64,000 bases of DNA from Nitrosomonas sp. (GCA_024282035.1 JAMWZR010000001.1:62001-126000), one strand, 5' to 3'; shown: positions 29,378-38,789, counted from the stretch's first letter. Notes: a model not told the origin generated them from the sequence alone. A program made the numbers and translations.

Positions 29378-31483
29378 ATGACATTACTAGATCGCATGAA
29401 TATGTCACATAAATTGACCATCCTGACTTTGATATTGGTGCTCATTGCAGCTGTACCAATGTCACTCTATATCCATAAAGTCAATTCCGATCTCGACTTT
29501 GTACAACGTGAAGTAGTCGGTACTCCGCCAATTATCGCCTTGCAAAAAGTCATGCAATTTTTGCAACAGCACCGAGGCACTTCGGCAGCGCTATTGAATG
29601 GCAATGATTTGATGGCCGCCCGCTTATCGGAAATTCAAGGCGAACTCGATAAAGCCATCGAAACGACCGATGCCAAATTGAAGGAAGCCAATTCCTCATC
29701 GCAAATCGTATTACGCTGGTCCACCCAAAAACAACGTATCGGCAATATCAAGCAAGCTGTCATCGCGCGCCAACTCAAGCCGGCTGATAGTTTTGCACAA
29801 CACACTATGCTGATTGCCGATCTGATGCAAACTAGCGACGAACTTCTGGAAGCATCCGATCTATTGCTGGACCCCGTCATTGGAACTTATTTCCTGATGA
29901 ATGCCACCATGATCAATGCACCAAAGCTGACTGAATACATGGGGCAAATGCGTGCCGTCGGCGCCAATTATCTCGCAAGTGGCAACATGACCGATGAAGG
30001 CCGCGCCAAGCTCACCGGACTGATGAATAACGTCAATATGTTTTTTACAGAATTCATACGCTATGTGGAAAAAGCCACGCAATCCGATGCCAGTTTAAAG
30101 GCTGCTTTGGGCACCAAAGATCAGGAATTGAAAATGATGATTGATAAAACCCTGCTCATGACCACCCAAAACCTGATTCAGGCAAAAGAACTCAAAATGC
30201 TGTCCAGTGAATATTTCACCGAATATACCCGAACGATTGACAACATTTTTGCGTACAACACCATAGCCAATGAAAACCTGATTCAAGCACTCAAAGACAG
30301 GGCTACGGATTTGCAGCAAACCCTTTTCATCATGGCGGGTGTAATGATCTCAGCGATGATATTCGCCATTATTCTATCGATCTTGATCGTACGCAGCATT
30401 ACGCTACCGGTTAAAAAAGCTATCGCGATCGCGGATGCTGTGGCTGCAGGCGATCTCACCAGCCACATCGAAATCGAATCAACCAATGAAACCGGATATT
30501 TATTGCGTGCACTCAAGACCATGAACGACAACCTGATCGACCTAGTCAGCAAAGTGCACACCGGTACCGATCAGATTCTGACAGCGTCGGGTGAAATTGC
30601 TTCGGGTAATTCGGATTTGAGTCATCGCACCGAAGAACAAGCTTCCAGCATAGAAGAAACCGCATCGTCGATGGAAGAACTCAATTCCACCGTCAAACAA
30701 AATGCAGACAATGCACGCCAAGCCAACCAACTGGCCGTAGGCGCATCGGAAGTCGCTATGAAAGGTGGAGCAGTCGTCAGTCAGGTCGTGCATACCATGA
30801 GTGCGATCAATGAAAGTTCAAACAAAATCGTTGACATCATCAGCGTTATTGACGGTATTGCTTTTCAAACCAACATTCTGGCTCTGAACGCTGCAGTGGA
30901 AGCTGCACGCGCTGGAGAGCAAGGGCGTGGATTTGCTGTCGTCGCAACCGAAGTTCGTACTTTGGCTCAACGTTCCGCAGCAGCAGCCAAGGAAATCAAG
31001 GAACTCATCAATGACTCCGTCACCAAAGTCGAAGAAGGCACGCGCCTGGTCGATGAAGCCGGTGCCACGATGAATGAAATCGTCAGTGCGGTCAAACGCG
31101 TTACCGACATCATGGGGGAAATCTCCACGGCATCGCAGGAACAAAGTTCCGGCATATCTCAAATCAATCAAGCTGTAACGCAAATGGACGAAGTAACACA
31201 GCAGAATGCTGCATTGGTGGAAGAAGCGGCAGCAGCAACCGAATCCATGAAGGAACAGGCACAAGCCCTGACACAAGCAATTAGCTACTTCAAATTGTCC
31301 GATAGCTATGCAACCCCAGCACGGGTAAGCAAAAAACAACATACCCGCCCGGTCACACACCTGCCCAATCGCGGACCAGCAACCAAAAAAGCGATGGCAA
31401 AAACTGAAATGAAATCCGCATCAGCATCGGAGCAATCTCGCAAGGTTGCAGCCGGTGGCGGCGGTGATTGGGAAGAATTCTAA
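29378..31483 (+). CDS. Methyl-accepting chemotaxis protein
   Basis: A 701-residue inner-membrane receptor. TM1 spans about 13-31, a largely helical periplasmic sensor ([16 protein letters not shown]-like) about 32-310, TM2 about 311-340, then HAMP, then a long signalling coiled coil with the hairpin tip [20 protein letters not shown] and E-rich methylation helices. The C-terminus DWEEF is a pentapeptide of the kind that tethers CheR/CheB. GGAGAG precedes the ATG. The ligand is unknown. Confidence 0.93.
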   Translation: MTLLDRMNMSHKLTILTLILVLIAAVPMSLYIHKVNSDLDFVQREVVGTPPIIALQKVMQFLQQHRGTSAALLNGNDLMAARLSEIQGELDKAIETTDAKLKEANSSSQIVLRWSTQKQRIGNIKQAVIARQLKPADSFAQHTMLIADLMQTSDELLEASDLLLDPVIGTYFLMNATMINAPKLTEYMGQMRAVGANYLASGNMTDEGRAKLTGLMNNVNMFFTEFIRYVEKATQSDASLKAALGTKDQELKMMIDKTLLMTTQNLIQAKELKMLSSEYFTEYTRTIDNIFAYNTIANENLIQALKDRATDLQQTLFIMAGVMISAMIFAIILSILIVRSITLPVKKAIAIADAVAAGDLTSHIEIESTNETGYLLRALKTMNDNLIDLVSKVHTGTDQILTASGEIASGNSDLSHRTEEQASSIEETASSMEELNSTVKQNADNARQANQLAVGASEVAMKGGAVVSQVVHTMSAINESSNKIVDIISVIDGIAFQTNILALNAAVEAARAGEQGRGFAVVATEVRTLAQRSAAAAKEIKELINDSVTKVEEGTRLVDEAGATMNEIVSAVKRVTDIMGEISTASQEQSSGISQINQAVTQMDEVTQQNAALVEEAAAATESMKEQAQALTQAISYFKLSDSYATPARVSKKQHTRPVTHLPNRGPATKKAMAKTEMKSASASEQSRKVAAGGGGDWEEF

Positions 31484-31550
31484 GATACTTGGAATGTAAA
31501 CCCGATTATCGATCCAATAATTCCACATTATCCCCGACCAGCGTGACTTG

Positions 31551-32510
31551 CTACAGAAGTGCGCGCTGGTAAGCCAAACCAGCCACTGCCAGATCTCCCA
31601 GGGCAAGTCCACGAAACACAAATGCAGTCCGTTCATGCGCAGTTTCTCTTTCCATCACTTTTCCAGTCACCAAATCGGACAAATCGCCCTGTACCAGCTC
31701 TGGATTGACTAGCGGTTTGGACATGCTGGCTTCCTGATCGCGATCATCCACATAAATTCGATCAAACACGAACAAGCTTTCAGCTAACCAAGGTGCAGCC
31801 AAGTCAGTCATGGTTACAAACACTCCCGGTTTTAACCAACACGCATCAAGAAAGGGAACCAGTTGCGGCGAAAGCGTTACCGATGTCACCACGATATCCG
31901 CGTCACTTATTGCCTTTTTCGCTGATGTACAGTTCATGGCCGTCAATCCCAAACTTTCCGAAAAGCCACAAAACGCCCCGCGACTGGCGGAACTGCGAGC
32001 AAAAGCGCATACATGCCTGATCGGCAACAATTCAATCAGCGCTTGCAAGTGACTGCGCGCCTGAACCCCGCAACCAATGAATGCCGCCACGCTTGCATCC
32101 GGACGAGCAAGTCGCTTAGCGGCAACCGCACTCAAACCTGCCGTACGCACCGCTGTTACCCAATTACCGTCGATTACTGCCAATGGCAATCCGCTTCGAC
32201 TATCCAACAAAGTTACCAATGAATTGATGCTCGCCAGACCCTGATGTGGATTATCCGGATTTAGTACCAGTGCTTTGACCGCAAGATATGGCGGATCATC
32301 TGCAGCAGCCAGTGTAGCCATCATGTATCGGCCATCCGGTGGAGTGATCACAGCTTTGGGTGCATTCCAGGCTTGTTGCTGCTGTTTGCCATGAATCAGA
32401 TGCTCGATACGAGCAACAACATCCAGTGTCGACACATGCAGGTCTTGCAATGCAGCCTGCGATAAATACTGAATTTCCTGCAGATTGGTGGATCGTATAT
32501 CAGCATTCAT
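31551..32510 (-). CDS. Ornithine cyclodeaminase/mu-crystallin family protein
   Basis: A 319-residue protein when started at ATG 32510 (behind GGGGT); the frame opens earlier at 32582 but that segment has no family likeness. The family features are VKALVLNPDNPHQGLASINS, DGNWVTAVRTAGLSAVAAKR and the NAD(P)-binding AAFIGCGVQARSHLQAL. Such proteins act as ornithine cyclodeaminases, ketimine or pyrroline carboxylate reductases, or alanine dehydrogenases. The exact substrate cannot be told. Divergent from typA. Confidence 0.85.
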   Translation of the reverse strand: MNADIRSTNLQEIQYLSQAALQDLHVSTLDVVARIEHLIHGKQQQQAWNAPKAVITPPDGRYMMATLAAADDPPYLAVKALVLNPDNPHQGLASINSLVTLLDSRSGLPLAVIDGNWVTAVRTAGLSAVAAKRLARPDASVAAFIGCGVQARSHLQALIELLPIRHVCAFARSSASRGAFCGFSESLGLTAMNCTSAKKAISDADIVVTSVTLSPQLVPFLDACWLKPGVFVTMTDLAAPWLAESLFVFDRIYVDDRDQEASMSKPLVNPELVQGDLSDLVTGKVMERETAHERTAFVFRGLALGDLAVAGLAYQRALL

Positions 32511-32614
32511 AGCTACCCCAGTCAAGATGAAAATTAGCCATAACAACAATCGACTGCTATAATGACGCCCCCTCTGCACCACAACTAACAGCTTATTTTT
32601 TGAGGAATTATTTT

Positions 32615-34429
32615 ATGTCTCGCCCGATCCGCAATATCGCAATCATCGCTCATGTCGACCATGGTAAAACCACCATGGTCGATAAACTTTTGCACCAGGC
32701 CGGTACTTTCGCCGCGCATCAGCAAATTTCAGAGCGTGTGATGGATTCCAATGATATCGAGCGCGAGCGCGGCATCACCATTTTAGCTAAAAATTGTGCC
32801 ATCGATTACGAAGGCATCCATATCAATATCGTTGATACCCCCGGCCACGCCGATTTCGGTGGTGAAGTGGAGCGTGTATTGTCGATGGTCGACGGTGTAT
32901 TGCTACTGGTCGACGCAGTCGAAGGCCCAATGCCGCAAACCCGTTTCGTCACGAAAAAAGCACTGGCGCAAGGCTTGCGTCCGATCGTCGTCATCAACAA
33001 GATCGATCGTCCAGGTGCGCGCGCCAGCTGGGTGGTCGATCAAACTTTCGATTTGTTCGACAAACTGGGCGCCAGCGACGAACAATTGGATTTTCCCGTG
33101 GTATACGCTTCGGCACTCAACGGTTTCGCCTCACTGGATCTGGAAAATCATGGCAAGGACATGCGTCCGCTATTCGATACCGTCCTAAAACATGTACCAG
33201 CGCCCACCGGCAATCCTGATGAACCATTGCAACTACAGATCAGTGCGCTGGATTATTCCAGTTTTGTCGGTCGCATCGGCATTGGCCGCATACACCGTGG
33301 CAGACTAAAACCCGCTCAGGAAGTGATGATACTGTCAGGTGACAAACCCGGCAAAAAAGCAAAAGTAAACCAGGTTCTCGGTTTTCAGGGTCTGGAACGG
33401 ATACAAATGAAAGAAGCCTTGGCGGGCGACATCGTGCTGATCAACGGTGTGGAAGAACTGAGCATCGGTGCCACGCTGGCCGATATCGACAAACCCGAGG
33501 CGCTGCCGATGCTGGCCGTGGATGAACCGACACTGAGCATGACATTCCAGGTCAACACTTCCCCGTTTGCCGGACAGGAAGGCAAATTCGTCACCAGCCG
33601 ACAGTTGCGCGAACGCCTGGAAAAGGAACTGCTGACCAACGTCGCTTTGCGCATGGAAGAAACCAATGAAACTGATTCGTTCCTGATCTCCGGCCGCGGC
33701 GAGCTGCATCTGACCATTTTGCTCGAGAACATGCGCCGTGAAGGTTATGAACTCGCAGTTTCCCGTCCGCACGTAGTCATCCGCGAAATTGACGGCGTCA
33801 AATGCGAGCCGTTTGAAATGCTGACAGTCGATGTTGACGAATCCAATCAAGGCGCCGTCATGGAAGCACTGGGTGCTCGTCGTGGTGATTTGCAGGATAT
33901 GGTATCGGATGCCAAGGGGCGTGTGCGCTTGGATTATCGTATCCCGGCACGCGGTTTGATCGGCTTTCAATCGGAATTCATGACCATGACACGCGGCACT
34001 GGATTGATGAGTCACGTATTCGACGAATTTGCACCTATGCGTCCGGAAATTCCACCGCGTCGCAACGGCGTGCTGATTTCTTCGGAACATGGTGAAGCCG
34101 TTGCATATGCGCTATGGAAATTGCAGGATCGCGGTCGCATGTTCGTTAGTCCGGGCGACCGCCTGTACGAAGGCATGGTAATCGGCATCCATACCCGCGA
34201 CAACGATCTGGTGGTCAACCCGATCAAGGGTAAGCAATTGACCAACATTCGTGCATCCGGTACTGATGAAGCGGTAACTTTAACACCACCGATTCAGCTC
34301 ACACTGGAATCCGCGATCGAGTTTATTGCCGACGATGAACTGGTCGAAATCACCCCCAAAACCATCCGCATCCGCAAACGCTACTTGCTGGAACACGAAC
34401 GCAAGCGTGCTTCGCGAACGGCTGCCTAA
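32615..34429 (+). CDS. typA: Ribosome-associated translational GTPase TypA/BipA
   Basis: A 604-residue GTPase; the start is ATG 32615, with GAGG nine bases upstream. G1 is HVDHGKTT, switch/G2 is ERERGITI, G3 [11 protein letters not shown]4 [12 protein letters not shown]-like domains II, III and V follow, and a TypA-specific C-terminal domain ends in a basic stretch ([15 protein letters not shown]). It binds the ribosome and supports stress and cold growth and 50S assembly. Confidence 0.97.
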   Translation: MSRPIRNIAIIAHVDHGKTTMVDKLLHQAGTFAAHQQISERVMDSNDIERERGITILAKNCAIDYEGIHINIVDTPGHADFGGEVERVLSMVDGVLLLVDAVEGPMPQTRFVTKKALAQGLRPIVVINKIDRPGARASWVVDQTFDLFDKLGASDEQLDFPVVYASALNGFASLDLENHGKDMRPLFDTVLKHVPAPTGNPDEPLQLQISALDYSSFVGRIGIGRIHRGRLKPAQEVMILSGDKPGKKAKVNQVLGFQGLERIQMKEALAGDIVLINGVEELSIGATLADIDKPEALPMLAVDEPTLSMTFQVNTSPFAGQEGKFVTSRQLRERLEKELLTNVALRMEETNETDSFLISGRGELHLTILLENMRREGYELAVSRPHVVIREIDGVKCEPFEMLTVDVDESNQGAVMEALGARRGDLQDMVSDAKGRVRLDYRIPARGLIGFQSEFMTMTRGTGLMSHVFDEFAPMRPEIPPRRNGVLISSEHGEAVAYALWKLQDRGRMFVSPGDRLYEGMVIGIHTRDNDLVVNPIKGKQLTNIRASGTDEAVTLTPPIQLTLESAIEFIADDELVEITPKTIRIRKRYLLEHERKRASRTAA

Positions 34430-34447
34430 TCCCTGAACGTCAAACCA

Positions 34448-34475
34448 GTGCGTCGGTTTAATCCTACCGACGCAC
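34448..34475. terminator. Strong hairpin between convergent typA and propeller gene
   Basis: GTGCGTCGGT (34448-34457) and ACCGACGCAC (34466-34475) form a perfect 10-bp GC-rich stem with an 8-base loop. It sits 18 bases after the typA stop and 26 before the stop of the convergent gene. No T-tract follows on either strand, so it is a transcript-end hairpin rather than a classical intrinsic terminator. Confidence 0.5.
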
Positions 34476-34501
34476 CCCGTACTTGCCACTTCAACGGTCT
34501 G

Positions 34502-35560
34502 TCAGTTTATTCGAGCTTTACTGCTTTTCAGCAAATTGGGTGGTGGACCGATTGGCTCGAACTGTTTTAACAAGGGCACGTCGTTCTTGTTGATCGAACG
34601 GATATCCATGTCGTAGGTGCCGTGCGGTCCCCAGCTGCCGGTAAATTGCTTACCGTCTGGCGTAAATGTCCAGCACATATCCTCACCACCGGTATTGATA
34701 GCATCGCCTAGATTCACAGGTTCCTGCCATTCGCCAGCAGCATTTTGCCGTGCAATCCACTCATCATGCCCGCCGCGTGACCCCAAATCAGTCCGCATGC
34801 TGGTGATGACCAAGCTCTTGCCATCTTTCGACAGCCCAGTCCAGTGCATGTGATCGCGCTGCGGGGAATTGATCTTCGGTCCCAAACTGACCGGCTTTTG
34901 CCACTCGCCATCTTTTTTCTCGACTTTCCATATGTCGCTGTCCTGCGTCACCCCCGGCTGGTGATAGCTGAAATAAATCAGGCTGTCGGATGCGATGATC
35001 GGGCAATGCTCCTCGCCAGTCGAGGTGTTGATACTTGGCAACTCCGGTACGTCATTCCAGTTTCTGGCCGCTTGCCATACCCCATCGACTTTCTGCACCA
35101 CGTACAAATCACCTGACAGCATATTGCCAGCTTCGTAGCGAGTGAAATAAATCACGTTGCCGTCGTCGGAAAAACTCGGCTCCAGCTCCCACGCCGAGGT
35201 ATTGATGTTCGGTCCCACTTTAGGATCGATTTCCGGTCCCAAATGAATCGGCTCCTGCCACTCGCCATTGACCTGCTGCGACATCCAGATATCGAAACTG
35301 TAATGACCGCCGGGCGACGGAATGCTGCCCTCGCGCGTCGACACAAAAATCGCCGTCTTGCCGTCAGCGCTATAAGTAATCTCCATCTCCGACCCAGATG
35401 TATTGATTTTCCCGCCGATGCTGTTGGACACCCGCGGATGCTCCGTCGCCGAGCCGCCGCCGGAATCGTGCATGCCTGGCATGGCGTAAGAAACGTTGTA
35501 TGTCAAAACGAATGCCAACGGTACGGATAAAAGTTTTAGATTGATAAATTGCTTTTTCAT
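34502..35560 (-). CDS. TolB-like/PD40 beta-propeller secreted protein
   Basis: A 352-residue exported protein with a signal peptide (about 1-26). The mature part repeats a TolB/PD40-type motif several times: ADGKTAIFVSTR, SDDGNVIYFTRYEAG, SDSLIYFSYHQPG, KDGKSLVITSMRT, PDGKQFTGSW. Each is followed by a WQEP-like strand such as GEWQEPIHLG, which gives a five- or six-bladed propeller. AGGGG precedes the ATG. It lies at the left edge of the island; no link to the restriction remnants is seen. Function unknown, perhaps periplasmic binding. Confidence 0.85.
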   Translation of the reverse strand: MKKQFINLKLLSVPLAFVLTYNVSYAMPGMHDSGGGSATEHPRVSNSIGGKINTSGSEMEITYSADGKTAIFVSTREGSIPSPGGHYSFDIWMSQQVNGEWQEPIHLGPEIDPKVGPNINTSAWELEPSFSDDGNVIYFTRYEAGNMLSGDLYVVQKVDGVWQAARNWNDVPELPSINTSTGEEHCPIIASDSLIYFSYHQPGVTQDSDIWKVEKKDGEWQKPVSLGPKINSPQRDHMHWTGLSKDGKSLVITSMRTDLGSRGGHDEWIARQNAAGEWQEPVNLGDAINTGGEDMCWTFTPDGKQFTGSWGPHGTYDMDIRSINKNDVPLLKQFEPIGPPPNLLKSSKARIN

Positions 35561-35630
35561 TGATTGATCCCCTGTTTCAGCAAATATGTTTTATTTCCAA
35601 TCCACGTAAATTGATTGCTCGGCTCTTATC

Positions 35631-35789
35631 TTAACTCATCTTTTCAAACCGCAAGAAACCACTCAACTGTATTGATTCGGTAATCTCGTCATGCGGCACA
35701 AGCAGATACTTCCATGTCTTAGCACCGATGGTTGCTGCGTAATCCGATGCGTGCTTACACCACTTGGCTTGAACTTCTTGTGTATTCAT
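35631..35789 (-). pseudogene. Type III restriction enzyme (Res), 3'-end remnant
   Basis: A 52-codon frame. It starts MNTQEVQAKWCKHASDYAAT and includes AKTWKYLLVPHDEITESIQL. This is the C-terminal pattern of type III Res subunits (Q-Ala-WC-AS-Y, then W-YLL-PHD-I-E), recalled rather than searched. The full Res gene would be about ten times longer, so nearly all of it is gone. It follows directly on the mod remnant (stop and start overlap in ATGA), so an internal deletion joined mod to the res 3' end. Confidence 0.7.
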
Positions 35790-35931
35790 ATCACCTTCAA
35801 ATAATGCGCCTCGTTGTCATCGATCGTGATCCACAACGAACCATCCTCGGATAGCAACCACTTGATAATATCCAGCCGGCGCGCATCAGTCCCAGCCGGA
35901 TCGAATGCTCCAGCCCGTCGTCGTAATGCGC
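35786..35931 (-). pseudogene. Type III methyltransferase (Mod), internal remnant with frameshift
   Basis: Read leftward, one frame gives AHYDDGLEHSIRLGLMR. A second frame then continues RLDIIKWLLSEDGSLWITID, then DNEAHYLKVI and a stop at 35786. In intact Mod proteins these two stretches are continuous, immediately after the catalytic DPPYNTG motif, so there is a 1-base deletion near 35877-35884. Homology starts just after the stop of the four-TM gene (35940). The catalytic motif and TRD are missing. Confidence 0.75.
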
Positions 35932-35939
35932 TTGCCGTT

Positions 35940-36512
35940 TTATTGATCTGGTTGATGCAGTCGATCACCAAGATAGAACAAGCCCCAGAAACTGGTAACC
36001 AACATCTGCCAAAAAACAAACAAAAAAACCAGCATGTATACCGCAGAAACCCATTGATGATATTGTGCGCTAATAATTTCTTTAACAGGCAGATAGATTG
36101 TTTGCCCAAAGATAGCAAGAACAATAAGAATAAGGCTTTCAGCTGTTAAAAAAGCAAACATTGAGCAAAGAAACCGCCTTCGTGTCAGTTCTATCGCAAC
36201 ACTTTGGCCACGCACCATAATATCTAATTTGGGAGCTGGTGCAGGCATCGTTTTGTCTATGTCTGTCTTATTGAAAGTAGCAATTGCTGCCAATGCTGCT
36301 ATATAAAATCCTGGAAGACCTTGAACGAAACCTAAAATTTTGGCAACTAGTGCTCCATCTGCATATAGTGGAATGCTTCCAATCGTTTTTAGACAAAACA
36401 AAAAAACCGTTGATAAAACGGCTAGAATCACAGGGTAAACCCAATCCACTATCCATTTTTGCTTATGCTTAATGGATAAATAGGAAAGTGGTCGTAGTAA
36501 ATGCCTAAACAT
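35940..36512 (-). CDS. Four-TM membrane protein of the embedded two-gene cassette
   Basis: A 190-residue protein. Hydrophobic segments lie near 24-43, 54-78, 110-133 and 150-178. The loop between the second and third segments is charged (DIDKTMPAPAPKLDIMVRG, then ELTRRR). The ATG follows GGGGA and starts 11 bases after the stop of the 316-residue gene, so the two are one operon. No family was recognised. Size, four membrane segments and pairing with a soluble protein resemble membrane effectors of abortive-infection systems such as RexB or KwaA, by architecture only. The gene ends where the Mod remnant resumes. Confidence 0.7.
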   Translation of the reverse strand: MFRHLLRPLSYLSIKHKQKWIVDWVYPVILAVLSTVFLFCLKTIGSIPLYADGALVAKILGFVQGLPGFYIAALAAIATFNKTDIDKTMPAPAPKLDIMVRGQSVAIELTRRRFLCSMFAFLTAESLILIVLAIFGQTIYLPVKEIISAQYHQWVSAVYMLVFLFVFWQMLVTSFWGLFYLGDRLHQPDQ

Positions 36513-36523
36513 TATTTCCCCAA

Positions 36524-37474
36524 CTACAGAAGGTTTTTCATCTTATTGAGAATTGCATCGCAAAACTTTTCATAAGAAGATTTCAGATCAACCTCAAAAC
36601 TATCCAGTTTTTCTTTTTTTACATATCCTTGTACTGAAATAGCATTTGTATCTGTTTCTACTGTTCTATCAAGACCTGTCGGAGTCTTAAATTTAATACG
36701 AGCGCGACTATAGTCATCTTTCTTTTTGGTAATGGCATTTATTATTCTATTAAACTTATCTTTAATCGGATTTCCTTCATCTTTTAAAGTTAAAACTAAC
36801 GTTTTGCATTTTTCTTGGATATAACCATCCTCATCAATACTTGTGTGTTTCGCTTTCTCTGTAATGAGTTCGATAGACCGAATTTTTCCATTTTCAAGAT
36901 CGTACTTGAAATCGTCAGAAATATGCCCTTCAAATTCGCACTTGAAAGCTACATTGTATTTCTTGGGATTACCTTTATTGTCAACAGCACCATCCGGATG
37001 AGGTTGCGCATAGTATTGAGGTTCATATTGCTTAGCCTCATGAAGAATCTGGTTTAACAACCTTTGAACCACAACGACCCCAAGTCCTGCGCAATATTCA
37101 ATCAAGATAAGTGCCACTTGTTGGTCATCTTGAGGGAGTTGAACTACTATATGCACCGAAAAATCCTGTCCTTCTTCTTCCCGTTTTTCTGCTGTGCGGC
37201 GCTGCTTTTTTTGGGGAATTGTAAAAACCGGATCCGATATTCCTTTGTCCGATTTGTTTACAAGGATGCTGATGAGATCACCCTCCCATTTCCAATCAGA
37301 TATATAAAATTGCTCTCGTCCCTTAGATTCATCCTTAAAGCGTTTCTCCATTGGCACTAACTCCATCAGCTGAAACGCTTTTCTCACAGAAATTGGTTTT
37401 GGTGCCTCAAAAGTACGAGATTCGGCACGAATAGAAAGATCGTAGTAGAACACCAGCCGTTCAGTTTTCTTCAT
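36524..37474 (-). CDS. Unknown 316-residue soluble protein of the embedded cassette
   Basis: A cytoplasmic-looking protein without signal or clear membrane segment. The N-terminal third is beta-rich (RLVFYYDLSIRAESRTFEAP, ISDWKWEGDLISILVNKSD). The middle has VHIVVQLPQDDQQVALILIE and AGLGVVVVQRLLNQIL. The C-terminal half is Lys-rich (KKKDDYSRARIKFKTP). No nuclease, nucleotidyltransferase, NTPase or protease motif is visible. DNA is visibly AT-rich: by hand 19 of 60 bases are G/C at 36541-36600, against 31 of 60 in gyrB at 39121-39180. The ATG is one base after the stop of a frame made from the mod 5' end. Possible sensor of an abortive-infection pair (inference). Confidence 0.75.
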   Translation of the reverse strand: MKKTERLVFYYDLSIRAESRTFEAPKPISVRKAFQLMELVPMEKRFKDESKGREQFYISDWKWEGDLISILVNKSDKGISDPVFTIPQKKQRRTAEKREEEGQDFSVHIVVQLPQDDQQVALILIEYCAGLGVVVVQRLLNQILHEAKQYEPQYYAQPHPDGAVDNKGNPKKYNVAFKCEFEGHISDDFKYDLENGKIRSIELITEKAKHTSIDEDGYIQEKCKTLVLTLKDEGNPIKDKFNRIINAITKKKDDYSRARIKFKTPTGLDRTVETDTNAISVQGYVKKEKLDSFEVDLKSSYEKFCDAILNKMKNLL

Positions 37475-37475
37475 T

Positions 37476-37598
37476 TCATCTATCCAGATAAGAAAAGTTC
37501 ATTATAAGATTCCGCAATAGGATGTTTAGAATGGATAGCTCCAACTTGGGTCGCTTATCTTTGCCGATCCAAGCGACTTTAAGTTTTTGATTGCTCAT
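37476..37598 (-). pseudogene. Type III Mod 5'-end remnant, now a 40-codon leader frame
   Basis: Begins MSNQKLKVAWIGKDKRPKLE (37598-37539), which matches the N-terminal signature of type III Mod proteins (LTWIGK-RPKLEPRIL, recalled). Homology fades after that; 20 more codons run to TGA at 37478-37476. The next base is A and then the ATG of the 316-residue gene (37474), giving TGA-A-ATG. This is the missing front of the internal Mod remnant, and shows that the cassette lies inside the mod gene. About 60 mod codons appear to be replaced. Confidence 0.7.
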
Positions 37599-37655
37599 TA
37601 GCAGTGTTTCAACTTTTCTTTAATTGAGCATTAATGTAAACAAAACAGATTTTAT

Positions 37656-38789
37656 TTACCTTAAGAACAGATTAAGGTAAGTTTCGAAAACATACAAGCG
37701 ATAGCGTTCCGATCCGGTGATTTCGCGCAGAATATCGAGCCGCATGAAGTCTTTCAACAAGGCATTGGCGGTAGGGTGGGTGATGCCGAGGCTTTGCTCC
37801 AAGTCGGCGGCGGCAATCATCGGCTTGCGGTACAGCAGGTTGAGCGCTTGGCGGGCATTCGGCGCGCGCTTGCCGAGACTCAGAATCCGTTGTTCCACTT
37901 CGTTACGCATGTTCAAAACTTGCCGGAACACATCGCGCCCCTTGGTGGCGGTTTCGGCCATGCCTTGCAGAAAAAAACGCACCCAGTGAATCATGTCATT
38001 GGAGATGCGCACCCGCATCAGGGCGTCGTAGTAGCTAGCACGGTTACGCTCGAAAAAATCGGACAAATACAACGAAGGCTTGGCCAGCAAGCCGTGGCTG
38101 ACCAAATAAAGCGGAATGAGCAAGCGGCCGATGCGTCCGTTGCCATCCAGAAACGGGTGAATGGTTTCAAACTGATAGTGACTGATGGCGATGCGGATCA
38201 AATGCGGCACCGTGATGTTTTCGTCATGCCAGAACTGTTCGAGATCGCTCATCAATTCAGGCACACCGTCCTGATGCGGCGGAATGAAGGCGGCATCCAT
38301 CAAGCTGGAGCCGCCGATCCAGTTCTGACTCATGCGGAATTCGCCCGGTTGCTTGTGCTCGCCGCGCACACCTTGCATTAGTATGGCGTGCGTCTGCTTC
38401 AGCAACCGGTTGGAAAGCGGCAGGTTCTTTAGTTCTGCTGTGGCGCTGTTCACTGCATCGATATAGTTCCGCACTTCACGCCAGTCATCGCGCTTTTCCG
38501 GGCTGATTTGTTCGATGGGCATTAAAGCTTCATCAATACCGGTTTGCGTGCCTTCAATGCGGCTGGAGGTCTGTGCTTCCTTGACCACGTGCATTTCGAT
38601 GAATAAGTCGATGTCCGGCACGATCAGCGAAAAAGCGTTGAGTTCCCCCAGCGCCCGGTTGGCTTTTTCCAGCAAGCAATGAATAGCGGAGTCTTCCCAG
38701 GTCCATTCATGATTGACCAGAACCGGTTCGAAGCTTTTGTACTGGTAGCGTGGCTGCCATCTGCCCGCCTGGAATTCCTCGAATTTCAT
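37656..38789 (-). CDS. Fic-domain protein with N-terminal inhibitory motif
   Basis: A 377-residue protein; ATG 38789 follows GGAG (a GTG at 38801 is in frame but lies on that site). The Fic core is HPFLDGNGRIGR (His211), an intact catalytic loop for AMP transfer. Upstream, SSRIEG (Ser75-Glu79-Gly80) fits the inhibitory (S/T)xxxE(G/N) motif. A C-terminal winged-helix-like region follows (QSLGITHPTANALLKDFM). This is the common two-domain Fic type, usually auto-inhibited. It lies just upstream of the defence-like cassette on the same strand but codon and base use look like the core genome. Confidence 0.9.
   Translation of the reverse strand: MKFEEFQAGRWQPRYQYKSFEPVLVNHEWTWEDSAIHCLLEKANRALGELNAFSLIVPDIDLFIEMHVVKEAQTSSRIEGTQTGIDEALMPIEQISPEKRDDWREVRNYIDAVNSATAELKNLPLSNRLLKQTHAILMQGVRGEHKQPGEFRMSQNWIGGSSLMDAAFIPPHQDGVPELMSDLEQFWHDENITVPHLIRIAISHYQFETIHPFLDGNGRIGRLLIPLYLVSHGLLAKPSLYLSDFFERNRASYYDALMRVRISNDMIHWVRFFLQGMAETATKGRDVFRQVLNMRNEVEQRILSLGKRAPNARQALNLLYRKPMIAAADLEQSLGITHPTANALLKDFMRLDILREITGSERYRLYVFETYLNLFLR

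Noticed and set aside
33335..34090. Open frame of 251 codons antisense to typA
   Set aside because: It lies wholly inside typA, which has all GTPase motifs; the antisense frame shows no family motif or ribosome site.
35786..36124. Open frame of 112 codons taken as one protein
   Set aside because: Only its last 32 or so codons match Mod; the rest is a shifted frame of the four-TM gene. It was split into the mod relic.
37776..38381. Open frame of 201 codons antisense to the Fic gene
   Set aside because: The Fic gene has a full catalytic motif and a ribosome site; the antisense frame has neither.
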